Source of the DNA: Candidatus Sumerlaeota bacterium
Lineage (GTDB): Bacteria > Sumerlaeota > Sumerlaeia > JADFCT01
Direction of reading: 5' to 3'
Assembly (NCBI GenBank): GCA_017161665.1
Contig: JADFCT010000056.1
Coordinates: forward strand, 1-12,941
DNA: 12,941 bases
The notes below the pieces were generated by a model. That model searched no databases. It was not told where the DNA came from and saw only the letters and a list, made by a program, of their open reading frames with translations. Of the stretch, positions 1-6,904 are shown in pieces (the first letter of the stretch is position 1; every line of letters starts with the position of its first letter). The position numbers were made by a program, and so were the translations under genes.

Positions 1-16
1 TGTTTCGGATTCCTGC

Positions 17-1933
17 ATGTACCGTAAGTTCTATGGGCTGGCCGAACCGCCTTTCAACCTGACTCCTGACTCCCGGTTCCTTTATTACAGCGAACGGCAT
101 CGGGAAGCCATGGCCAATGTGCTTTACGGCATTGAGCAACAAAAGGGTTTCATACTCCTTACCGGCGAAATCGGCTCCGGAAAGACGACGATTATTCGCT
201 CATTGCTGAGTGAACTGGATCAGGAAGGCGTCCATATTGCCGTCATCCTTCAGTCGTTTCTCTCGGAACTGGAACTGTTGCAGGCGATTAATGATGAATT
301 CGGCCTTCCCGCCGACTCAACATCAAAGAAAGTGCTGGTCGATATTCTGAATCGGTTCCTTTTGGAACAACGCGCCCAGGGGGCCTCGGTGGTCGTCATG
401 ATCGATGAGGCGCAGAACCTGTCACGGGACGCTCTGGAGCAGCTGCGGATGTTGTCCAATCTGGAAACGGAAACGGACAAGCTGGTCCAGATCGTTTTGA
501 TTGGCCAGCCGGAACTGGTGGATCTCCTGCGGGCTGTCGATCTGGAGCAATTGAATCAGCGCATTACGGTTCGGTACCATCTCACCCCGCTGACGCCAGA
601 TGAGATGGTTGCATACATTCGGCATCGGTTGCATGTGGCGCGTGCGCATATCGACATTGAGTTTACTCCGGGCGCCCTGGAAATCATTTTTGCCTATTCG
701 AGGGGCGTGCCACGAAAAATCAACAAAGTCTGTGATCGGATTCTGCTGGCTGGCTACGCGGAAGGTGTGTATGTCATCAACGCGTCCATTGCCGAAGCGG
801 CGGTGGCTGAAGTGGATGAGAAGACGGACCCTGCGCCGCCCCCTGTGGCGCGCAAACCGCGGAAGGGCTCGTGGTTTCGCTCTTTCCTGACGGGAGTGGG
901 GTTGAGCCTTCTGGCGTTCGTGTGTATTGCCGGTTCTGTGTATCTGGCTTTTCTGGTCGGGGGGGGGCAAGAGGGAAACGTCCCGGTGATAGGATATACG
1001 GTGTTTCCGACGCCCACACCTCTCCCCGGGGCGACGCCGACACCAACGCCCGTACCGTCGCCATCGTCCACATTGGATTTCCCGCCGCCGCCCCCCCCGC
1101 CGGTGTGGAGTCCGCCTGCCGCCACCCTTGCGCCGCTGGATGTCTCCCCGTTCCCTGCTCCGACTCCGATTCCCACACCGACGCCGACCCCAAAAGATGT
1201 CCCGCCCCGATGGTCGGAGGCGCAAGTCTGGAGGTTTTTCGAAGGCCGCGTGGTGGAGCGTCCTGTCCGATACATGAAGGTCAATGAACCGCGCCATGCC
1301 TTGGCCGCTTCTTTCCTGATGCTTCTGGATCGATGGGGAGAGGACATGGACGATGTGGCGATTTTCCGAAACGGAGGCGAACGGGAAGCGCGCCAATATA
1401 TTGAGCGTGAGTATTTTGCCGACAATGCGTTGCGCGTGGCCTGGCTGAAGGGCGTGCCCCTGGACGAAATTATGCGCTGGGACGCCCCCTTTTTGATTCA
1501 GATCAAAAAGGACGGCCCCGGCGCCGCGACAGGGCGTTTTTCGGACTATGTGTTGCTGGCGCACGCGCAGGGCGAGGCGTTATATGTGATCGATCCTTTG
1601 ATCGGGGCCAGCGTGCGGACCGTGCGCCGGGACCTTCTGGCCGACCAGGTGGAACAAGTCTTGGTTCTCTACCGTGATCCCCAGGGATGGTCTTTTGTTT
1701 ACCGTGGTCTGGAGAGTGAATCGGTCACGTCGCTTCAGGATTATTTGCGAAAAAACGAATTTGCCTGGCGCCGATCCTCCGGAATCTATGATACGAATAC
1801 CGCAAGTTCTGTGGAAAAATTTCAGCGCCAATTCAAAATCAAGGTGACCGGCGATATGGACCCCATCACCTGTTATGCGTTGGCATTGCATGCCGATGAA
1901 AAACATCCCCGGCTCTTTTTGAATGCGGAATAA
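17..1933 (+). CDS. gspA: GspA/ExeA-family AAA ATPase with peptidoglycan-binding C-terminus
   Basis: Inner-membrane ATPase of the GspA (ExeA) family, which with GspB binds peptidoglycan and helps the type II secretion secretin assemble through the cell wall. The N-terminus (MYRKFYGLAEPPFNLTPD) is the typical family start, so ATG 17 is chosen although no Shine-Dalgarno is visible and the frame stays open to the window edge. Seen in the 638 residues: Walker A GEIGSGKTT (50-58), Walker B VVVMIDEAQ (125-133), the family block LEQLRMLSNLET (140-151), sensor-like IGQPEL (162-167), a membrane helix at about 290-315, a Pro/Thr-rich linker (331-398), a degenerate C39-peptidase-like region (about 400-560) and a peptidoglycan-binding fold at about 565-625. 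The 16 bases before the start hold no other gene. A G9 run (959-967) and a C8 run (1091-1098) sit at the membrane-helix/linker junction. The family call is firm; the secretion cargo cannot be told because no other gsp genes are in view. Confidence 0.9.
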   Translation: MYRKFYGLAEPPFNLTPDSRFLYYSERHREAMANVLYGIEQQKGFILLTGEIGSGKTTIIRSLLSELDQEGVHIAVILQSFLSELELLQAINDEFGLPADSTSKKVLVDILNRFLLEQRAQGASVVVMIDEAQNLSRDALEQLRMLSNLETETDKLVQIVLIGQPELVDLLRAVDLEQLNQRITVRYHLTPLTPDEMVAYIRHRLHVARAHIDIEFTPGALEIIFAYSRGVPRKINKVCDRILLAGYAEGVYVINASIAEAAVAEVDEKTDPAPPPVARKPRKGSWFRSFLTGVGLSLLAFVCIAGSVYLAFLVGGGQEGNVPVIGYTVFPTPTPLPGATPTPTPVPSPSSTLDFPPPPPPPVWSPPAATLAPLDVSPFPAPTPIPTPTPTPKDVPPRWSEAQVWRFFEGRVVERPVRYMKVNEPRHALAASFLMLLDRWGEDMDDVAIFRNGGEREARQYIEREYFADNALRVAWLKGVPLDEIMRWDAPFLIQIKKDGPGAATGRFSDYVLLAHAQGEALYVIDPLIGASVRTVRRDLLADQVEQVLVLYRDPQGWSFVYRGLESESVTSLQDYLRKNEFAWRRSSGIYDTNTASSVEKFQRQFKIKVTGDMDPITCYALALHADEKHPRLFLNAE

Positions 1934-1965
1934 GCGGTGGGGCGGCCGGGAGGAGACGACTTTCA

Positions 1966-2676
1966 ATGAGTATCATACTCAAGGCGCTGAAGAAGGCGCA
2001 TACGGAAAAGCATAAAAATCCTGAAGTCAAATGGGGGCGCTTGCTGGAGGAGGAGCGACGGGACCACGGGCGCGAGAAGGAAATCGCCGAACGTGAAAAG
2101 CGCTTTTTGATGCGTATCGTCTGGGGCATCACCGCATTGTTTGCGGTCACGCTGATCTCGCTGATGGCTCTGGCCGGTTGGATCTATTTCCGTTCCGACG
2201 ACTTCGCGGCCCTGATGAATCGTTCAAAGCCTTCAGAGGGGGGCTTGGCCGCCGGCATGGCGCCCCCGGAATCCAATCCGAATCCTGCGGTGAATCCCGC
2301 ACAGCCGCCCGTGACGATCGCCGCCGCCCTCCCCTCTCCGAAGCCGTCCCCGGCGCCGGCCCTCGTTCCCACGCCGGATTCCCCCTCAACGGTCCAAAAT
2401 CCTCCAGCGCCGACCCCGTGGCGAGCGGCGACGGCGATGGATTTCGAAAAGGCGCGTCAAGATCTCAAGGTGATGGGCATTTTCTGGTCTCCCGTTCGTC
2501 CCTTTGCCGTGGTGAATAATGACCAAGTGCACCCGGATCAATGGGTCAAGGGGTATCGTGTTCTGGAGATTCAAAAAAACGTCGTCGTCTTTCTCAGTCC
2601 CGATAACGCGCGTATCGAGATGGCGCCCAATCGCGCTGATCCCCCCCCGGAACCTCGGGACGATGGAACAGAATAA
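1966..2676 (+). CDS. gspB: GspB-like type II secretion accessory protein
   Basis: Small bitopic inner-membrane protein, the usual partner of the GspA ATPase. The N-terminus MSIILKALKKAHTEK matches the short cytoplasmic motif of the GspB family (MSYILDALKKAE-like). A charged segment (20-48) is followed by one membrane helix (about 49-75), a Pro/Ala-rich periplasmic spacer (about 99-152) and a compact C-terminal domain (about 161-219) with the family pattern: a hydrophobic 'LKVMGIFW' strand, a conserved 'RPFAVVNN' stretch, then 'VKGYRVLEI'. The start is supported by GGGAGGAG at 1948-1955, ten bases before the ATG. It lies 32 bases after gspA, so the two are probably co-transcribed. Its stop is only 11 bases from the stop of the convergent gene on the other strand, with no terminator hairpin between. 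A C8 run (2641-2648) lies near the 3' end. Confidence 0.83.
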   Translation: MSIILKALKKAHTEKHKNPEVKWGRLLEEERRDHGREKEIAEREKRFLMRIVWGITALFAVTLISLMALAGWIYFRSDDFAALMNRSKPSEGGLAAGMAPPESNPNPAVNPAQPPVTIAAALPSPKPSPAPALVPTPDSPSTVQNPPAPTPWRAATAMDFEKARQDLKVMGIFWSPVRPFAVVNNDQVHPDQWVKGYRVLEIQKNVVVFLSPDNARIEMAPNRADPPPEPRDDGTE

Positions 2677-2687
2677 GACCCAATCGT

Positions 2688-3611
2688 CTACATCGTCTTG
2701 CCGCCGGGATCTTTCAACAGCCCGTATAGGCGGGTCGATGTGTCGGATGCCTGTTTCAATACTTCGTCGTATCGGGATGGATCGAAGGCCTCCGCCGGCT
2801 GTTCGCGTGTAAAGTCGAAGGTGACGTCCACGTGACTGCCGTTACGCGGACTCCAATTTCGAAAGCGGATGGGCAGGCCGCTACTTTTGAGCACCCATAC
2901 CCGCATCCATTCATTGGACTGCGTTGATTGGCTGTCGAAGATTTGCATGTCCTCAGCAATGGACGCGTCGGAATTCGGCAAGGGGTCGGATAGGAATTCT
3001 CCGCCAAAGAACGTGATCAAAGCGGGAAGCGAAAATTCGTCAATCCGCCCCAGGATGTTGACCAGGTCCATTGTTTCATCTAGTTTGAGGTTAGCCCAGT
3101 CCCCACCTTCCGGATCGATCCCATCGATTTTCTGCTGACTTTGGACATTAAAGACGCCCATCACTTTTCGGTTCTCGGCAAAAACAACATGGTCTCGTTG
3201 ATGGAGGCGCGCGCGTCCGTCGCCGGCCACCCAGACCTCAATCCGCTCAGGGGGGGATAAGGGATCGGGCGTGATGACGACGGAGGCATGGAAATAGCGG
3301 ATCGATTTGAAACGCTGCACGACCTCGGCCCAGGTCAGCGTCGATTGACTCAGGATCAGGAACAAGAGGAACAGGCCGGCCAAGCCGCTCAGGGCGCCAG
3401 CGAAGGCGAGGCGGCGTGGGGCCCGCCACAGACCGAATCCATCGCGCGCCCATCCGACTCCGGCGGCCTCCATCCCGGGGCGGAGGTCGTCGATTTGGCG
3501 CAGTAACTGCGCTTCGATTTCTTCTGGAGGCGTCGCGTCCATTGCTTTTCGGATGATTTGGTCTTCGGGCGGAAGGGCGGGCGCCGGCTCCCTGGAATTT
3601 GAGTGTTTCAT
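2688..3611 (-). CDS. Membrane-anchored protein with LolA/RseB-like extracytoplasmic region; candidate anti-sigma factor
   Basis: No named family recognised with certainty. The 307-residue product has a polar cytoplasmic N-terminus (1-66, with an acidic helix around 'TPPEEIEAQLLRQIDDL'), one membrane helix (about 67-89) and a long outer part that opens with 'TLTWAEVVQRFKSIRYFHA' and is rich in predicted beta strands, ending near 'FDPSRYDEV'. This layout resembles proteins with a LolA/RseB-like fold found beside ECF sigma factors. The start is ATG 3611, because AAGGA (3619-3623) lies seven bases before it; a longer open frame to 3701 has no such site. The nearest upstream gene on the same strand encodes an ECF sigma factor, about 500 bases away across a repeat-filled gap. 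Inference: it may hold that sigma factor at the membrane in the manner of an anti-sigma factor. There is no visible zinc-binding HxxxCxxC motif, so it is not a classic ZAS-type anti-sigma protein. Confidence 0.6.
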   Translation of the reverse strand: MKHSNSREPAPALPPEDQIIRKAMDATPPEEIEAQLLRQIDDLRPGMEAAGVGWARDGFGLWRAPRRLAFAGALSGLAGLFLLFLILSQSTLTWAEVVQRFKSIRYFHASVVITPDPLSPPERIEVWVAGDGRARLHQRDHVVFAENRKVMGVFNVQSQQKIDGIDPEGGDWANLKLDETMDLVNILGRIDEFSLPALITFFGGEFLSDPLPNSDASIAEDMQIFDSQSTQSNEWMRVWVLKSSGLPIRFRNWSPRNGSHVDVTFDFTREQPAEAFDPSRYDEVLKQASDTSTRLYGLLKDPGGKTM

Positions 3612-3703
3612 CGATTCATCCTTTCCACTCTTTACCTGACAATGCGCGTCATCTCGTTCTAAAATGTGAATATCCTGGCGGATGGCCGTCGGCGCCGTCA
3701 CGC

Positions 3704-3727
3704 TTTTTGCGCGCTGCGCGGCAAAAA
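3704..3727. other. Hairpin with T-tract left arm and A-tract right arm
   Basis: The arms TTTTTGCGCG and CGCGGCAAAAA pair over about ten base pairs with one bulged G and a three-base loop. The T run precedes and the A run follows the GC core on both strands, the reverse of an intrinsic terminator, so it is more likely a structural part of the repeat-rich region than a terminator. Confidence 0.5.
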
Positions 3728-3759
3728 TCGCGCCGGCGCCTCATTTGCGTTTCCGCAGA

Positions 3760-3835
3760 CCCAGGGCTCCGCTCCCTATCGGTCGCTCCACCCTGGGCTG
3801 GTATATGCCGCCGCCTTCGGGGCTTGGCGGAAGTT
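3760..3835. repeat. REP-like element with two hairpins
   Basis: CCCAGGG (3760-3766) and CCCTGGG (3791-3797) form a seven-base-pair inverted repeat around a loop with the related direct words GCTCCGCTCC and TCGCTCC. A second stem follows, around a TTCG tetraloop, with flanking CCGCC (from about 3809) and GGCGG arms. The text (Cys/Pro-free intergenic, 'CACCCTGGGCTGGTATATG' then a GCC-rich hairpin) reminds me of dispersed intergenic repeats in genomes of poorly cultured bacterial phyla. Only this one copy is in view, so a dispersed family is inference. Confidence 0.4.
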
Positions 3836-3870
3836 TGGCTTCTGGGGCGCGGGCCTTATCCGACAGCGGC

Positions 3871-4074
3871 GCCGCGCCCCACCGTTCTTTTCGTCTTCGC
3901 GCCTTGGCGTTTGAAAAAGAAGCCATCGCGCCGCGCCCCACCGTTCTTTTCGTCATCGCGCCTTGACGTTTGAAAAAGATTCCACCGCGCCGCGCCCCGG
4001 CGTGCTTTGCGTCATCGCGCCTTGACGTTTGAAAAAGAAGCCATCGCGCTGGGCCTCGACGTCATTTTCATCAT
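3871..4074. repeat. 59-bp tandem repeat, three full copies and one degenerate partial copy
   Basis: Copies start at 3871, 3930, 3989 and 4048, exactly 59 bases apart. Each opens with GCCGCGCCCC (GCTGGGCCTC in the last), has a CTTTTCGTC-like block, then CGCGCCTTGACGTTTGAAAA and GAAGCCATCGC. Copy 2 differs from copy 1 at five positions. Copy 3 shares the GTCATCGCGCCTTGACG block with copy 2 but the GAAGCCATCGC end with copy 1. The fourth copy fades out at about 4074. The period is not a multiple of three, so the array is not a protein repeat. Confidence 0.9.
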
Positions 4075-4110
4075 ATGTTGTGACCGCCGAAGGCCGCTCA
4101 TGACCCTCTC

Positions 4111-4644
4111 TCATAAGGAATCCGCATTCGATAGGCCGATGCGGCCAAATTCGGCGCGCAGGCGCTTGCGGGCTTTGGAAACAAGAACGCGGACCGTCGC
4201 TTCCCGGCAGCCCATGGCCGAGGCGATGTCGGGATAGGCGAGGTCTTCCACGGCATAAAGGACGATGGCCTCCGCTTCCCGCGGGGGCAGCCGCCCAATA
4301 GCCGCCATCACATGGGCATGGCGCTGTCGAACCGCCAGCGATTCCGCCGGGTTGTCCTGTGTCGCCCGTTGATCCGTTTCTTCGAGGTAAGGCACGGAAC
4401 ATTCTCGTCGCCGTCGATTCGTCCGAAGATAGTCGATCGCACGATTGACGCAAGTGCGCAGGATCAACGCCTCCGGACGGGGGTGCTTTCGGATCCGCTT
4501 CAAGTTTTTCAAAATCGATATACAGACTTCCTGAACGACATCCTCCGCTGCATCCGCGTCGCGCACCACGCGCCAGATGCTGTGAACCATTCGCTTGCGC
4601 AAAGGGGCGATCAGTCGGTCGAATTCACTGTCGGGCGACGCCAA
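4111..4644 (-). CDS. ECF-type RNA polymerase sigma factor (sigma-70 family)
   Basis: Alternative sigma factor that directs RNA polymerase to a specific promoter set, usually in response to an envelope or extracellular signal. From the chosen start the product has 177 residues, normal for the class. Region 2 runs from about residue 8 to 78 with 'DAAEDVVQEVCISILKNL' (core-binding helix) and 'LRTCVNRAIDYLRTNRRRR' (promoter -10 melting). A short acidic linker follows, then region 4 (about 108-165) with 'LPPREAEAIVLY', and the helix-turn-helix 'YPDIASAMGCREATVRVLVS' followed by 'KARKRLR'. The start is TTG 4644, preceded by a strong GGGAGGA (4651-4657); an upstream in-frame ATG at 4674 would add ten residues but has no ribosome site. 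Next gene on the strand, past the repeats, is a membrane protein that could be its regulator. Which ECF group it belongs to cannot be settled by eye. Confidence 0.88.
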   Translation of the reverse strand: MASPDSEFDRLIAPLRKRMVHSIWRVVRDADAAEDVVQEVCISILKNLKRIRKHPRPEALILRTCVNRAIDYLRTNRRRRECSVPYLEETDQRATQDNPAESLAVRQRHAHVMAAIGRLPPREAEAIVLYAVEDLAYPDIASAMGCREATVRVLVSKARKRLRAEFGRIGLSNADSL

Positions 4645-4650
4645 GTTATT

Positions 4651-4657
4651 TCCTCCC
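4651..4657 (-). promoter_or_regulatory. Ribosome binding site favouring a TTG start for the ECF sigma gene
   Basis: GGGAGGA on the minus strand lies six bases before TTG 4644. It falls inside the longer reading from ATG 4674, which has no Shine-Dalgarno of its own. This is the best purine-rich site in the region and decides the start. A weak TTG start would also keep sigma factor levels low. Confidence 0.6.
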
Positions 4658-4746
4658 GGATCTGATCGGGTCATAGAGTTAAACGAAATCGATAGCGTTT
4701 TGTTTACGCTTGTTTGGCGCGATGTCGGGGTGGTGTTCCTTTAGGC

Positions 4747-4778
4747 GACACTCCCATGGCCCCGCCGATGGGGGTGTC
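4747..4778 (-). terminator. Hairpin after the sulfatase-fold gene, possible terminator without a T tract
   Basis: GACACTCCCAT (4747-4757) and ATGGGGGTGTC (4768-4778) form an eleven-base-pair stem with one G-T pair and a ten-base loop. It starts 26 bases after the stop of the sulfatase-fold gene on the minus strand and precedes the sigma factor gene. No T run follows it, so it could be a weak or Rho-assisted terminator, an RNA-end stabiliser, or an operator in front of the sigma gene. Confidence 0.4.
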
Positions 4779-4804
4779 CCATGTGGTGGGCCCGGCTGCC
4801 TTTG

Positions 4805-6763
4805 TCAACGCGCATACCCCAGGCCTCTCATACCCTGAACCACATCGGGTGGGGTAGGGCGAATGATTTCAGGCGCGAGGGGCGTGGGGCGATAGTGATC
4901 AAATGAGCCGAGCCAAGCGTCCAGATCGCGTTCCAGCCCTTGGCCGGCGCTGTCCGTCGTAATGGAATCGGCCGGCCACAGATTGGTCGTTTCCATTGGG
5001 TCGGCGCCGACATCGAACAAGGCCCGTTCGCCATCCGACCAGCGAATGAATTTGAGCGCCCCCCGTTGCGCGCTGCGGAGGGTTCGGAACCAGGGTGTGA
5101 AATCGTGATTCGCCTCCGTCCAGATAAAATGGGCCAGCATGATGGGTTCCGGGGCGAGGTATTCTGAAATTGCCAGGCGCCGGACTGTGTTTGTCGTGGG
5201 GGGCGCCAGGAGACTTTGGCTGTTATGCTCGGGCGCTGGCGTCCAGTCGATGCCCGCTGTCTCAAGGATTGTGGGGAAAAGATCGTGACTTTGAACCAGC
5301 CGGTCTTCTGTTCCAGGGGCAACGTTCTCGCCATATCGAACGATCAAGGGCACACGCGCCAATGACTCGTTCAGGGAATAGACGTGGCCCATCAATCCGT
5401 GCTCGCCGAAATGTTCGCCATGATCCGATGTAATGATGGTCAGGGTGTTGGACGTCAGACCGTTTTGGTCCATAAAGTCCAGGAACCGCCCCACTTCCCG
5501 GTCCATGGCGACCAGTTCCTCGTCATACAGCGATTCCAATTCCGCAATATCCGTGGCAGACAGGGCCGAGGGATCGGTCAGCATATAGCGGTACTTCAGG
5601 GCGATGTGGTCGGTCGTGGCCCAATGGCGCCAGGTCTCTTCATCCGTCCATTGGAGTCCGGATTTCGGTGGCGCATAGGGCGCATGGGGGGCAATGTAGT
5701 TCAGGAATAAGAAGAAAGGTTTCGTCGGAGAGTAATCCCGGCGGAGCCAGCGGGACAGGGCCTCGCGCATGTCTTCTTCAAAGAGGCGGCAGAGTGGGTC
5801 GCCCATCAGTTGCTCAACCAACGTGTCAATAAAGGGCGTTTCCGCGCCTTTGGACCAATAATGGTCGAATCCCTGGTCAAAGTATCGGCTCGCGCCCAGG
5901 ATGGGATTGGCCGAAAAGGCTGCCGTCTGATAGCCGGCCTCGCTCAGCATTTCGGCCAGTGTGTGGTGGGCGGGGTCCAGATAGGGCCGCGTCCAGGTAC
6001 AACCATGGGCGCTGACGGGCAATCCGGTGAAAAAGGACGCATGGGACGGCAACGTCCAGATGCCAGGGGAAAGGACATTGGTATATCGGCGGCCTTGCCG
6101 GGCCACGGCGTCGATGGCCGGTGTCGTCTCTTTGGGGTACCCATAGCAGGAAAGGTGATCGGCGCGAGCCGTATCCAAAACGATCAGCACGACGTTCGGC
6201 CGCCCGGCTGCGGTTGCCGCTACGTCGGGGTAGTCAGGCGCGGCGCGCAGGCTTCGATATGAATAGAAACAGGCGCCCCAAAGGGCAATTAAGAGTATTG
6301 ATGCCGTCAGAATCCACCGGCGCCCCGGCGCAGAGGAAAACATGGCGCGCAGGGCGGTGACGATGAAAAAAACGGCTCCAATCCAGATGGATGCCCTGAG
6401 AATGCTGACGAGGCGGAATGGCGCCCAGCGGTCGGTCAAGCCGGCCGATTCAGCCACCAGGGCCGGGAGTGCGATGATCAGCGCTCCATACCAGAAGATC
6501 CCCGATACCGGGCCGCCTTTGAAAAGTGACGTCAGCCAGGGAAGCAGGCTCAGCGCCGATGAAGTGGCCACAAGCGCGGGGCCGAGAAACAGAAAAGACC
6601 AGGTGAAATCGCGCAGCAGGACGGACCCATCCAGTATCCCCCGTTTGAAATCCAAGGCCGGCTCCACACAGGACAGCAGAATGGCTATTCCCAATCCAAT
6701 CAGCGGGAAGCGCATGGAATAGGCCGCAGCGGCGTCGGATCGGTTTTGACTGTAAACAACCAT
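4805..6763 (-). CDS. Membrane protein with sulfatase/phosphotransferase-fold domain, Thr in place of formylglycine residue
   Basis: Alkaline-phosphatase-superfamily enzyme, 652 residues. About five N-terminal membrane helices (near 19-37, 52-75, 90-107, 121-140, 152-168) are followed by a catalytic domain from about 188 that should face outward. Metal-site motifs are visible: 'NVVLIVLDTARADHLSCYGY' with Asp197, and 'TSDHGEHFGEHG' with Asp447 and His448. The nucleophile block reads TLPSHASFFTG (237-247) where true sulfatases have C/S-x-P-S-R, so Thr237 replaces the Cys or Ser that becomes formylglycine. Thr is the nucleophile in LtaS-like and phosphoethanolamine transferases, so a phospho-group transferase or phosphodiesterase is as likely as a sulfatase. 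The start is ATG 6763 with AAGGAA (6773-6778) nine bases before it; the frame could also open at TTG 6799, which has no ribosome site. It follows ctaB by 141 bases and may have its own promoter. Confidence 0.82.
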   Translation of the reverse strand: MVVYSQNRSDAAAAYSMRFPLIGLGIAILLSCVEPALDFKRGILDGSVLLRDFTWSFLFLGPALVATSSALSLLPWLTSLFKGGPVSGIFWYGALIIALPALVAESAGLTDRWAPFRLVSILRASIWIGAVFFIVTALRAMFSSAPGRRWILTASILLIALWGACFYSYRSLRAAPDYPDVAATAAGRPNVVLIVLDTARADHLSCYGYPKETTPAIDAVARQGRRYTNVLSPGIWTLPSHASFFTGLPVSAHGCTWTRPYLDPAHHTLAEMLSEAGYQTAAFSANPILGASRYFDQGFDHYWSKGAETPFIDTLVEQLMGDPLCRLFEEDMREALSRWLRRDYSPTKPFFLFLNYIAPHAPYAPPKSGLQWTDEETWRHWATTDHIALKYRYMLTDPSALSATDIAELESLYDEELVAMDREVGRFLDFMDQNGLTSNTLTIITSDHGEHFGEHGLMGHVYSLNESLARVPLIVRYGENVAPGTEDRLVQSHDLFPTILETAGIDWTPAPEHNSQSLLAPPTTNTVRRLAISEYLAPEPIMLAHFIWTEANHDFTPWFRTLRSAQRGALKFIRWSDGERALFDVGADPMETTNLWPADSITTDSAGQGLERDLDAWLGSFDHYRPTPLAPEIIRPTPPDVVQGMRGLGYAR

Positions 6764-6778
6764 TGGGAGTGATTCCTT

Positions 6779-6790
6779 GTCGATATCGAC
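6779..6790. promoter_or_regulatory. Perfect 12-base palindrome in the leader of the sulfatase-fold gene
   Basis: GTCGATATCGAC is a perfect palindrome that directly abuts the AAGGAA ribosome site (6773-6778) of the gene starting at 6763. A repressor bound here would block transcription or the ribosome site would be placed in its footprint. A chance palindrome cannot be excluded. Confidence 0.3.
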
Positions 6791-6904
6791 TGAAAACAAA
6801 GAGCGTGCAATAAATGGGAGCGTGAGGCAATGACGAATCCCGTTTTCGACTCAATCGGGGTGGGGGGGACGCGCATCGCCTGTTTGGGCGTCGGGTTTGA
6901 GCGT

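Larger units (their letters stand above)
3612..4110. other. 499-base non-coding stretch between ECF sigma factor and candidate regulator
   Basis: No credible gene here. Short open frames exist on both strands but they run through tandem repeats, are Arg/Pro/Ala-rich and lack ribosome sites. The stretch holds, from left to right, the leader and ribosome site of the gene starting at 3611, a hairpin (3704-3727), a REP-like element (about 3760-3835), three and a half copies of a 59-bp repeat (3871-4074), and about 35 bases that appear unique. No convincing sigma-70 promoter was seen. Confidence 0.75.

Noticed and set aside
422..1564. Long minus-strand open frame opposite gspA
   Set aside because: Arg- and Gly-rich, without a domain or ribosome site; it is the antisense of a well-recognised ATPase in GC-rich DNA.
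3704..3727. Intrinsic terminator
   Set aside because: The T run lies before and the A run after the stem on either strand, the wrong order for termination.
3871..4074. CRISPR array
   Set aside because: The copies are contiguous with no unique spacers and no cas genes are in view.
3741..4453. Short open frames across the 59-bp repeats
   Set aside because: The repeat period is not a multiple of three, so each copy is read in a different frame, and no ribosome sites precede them.
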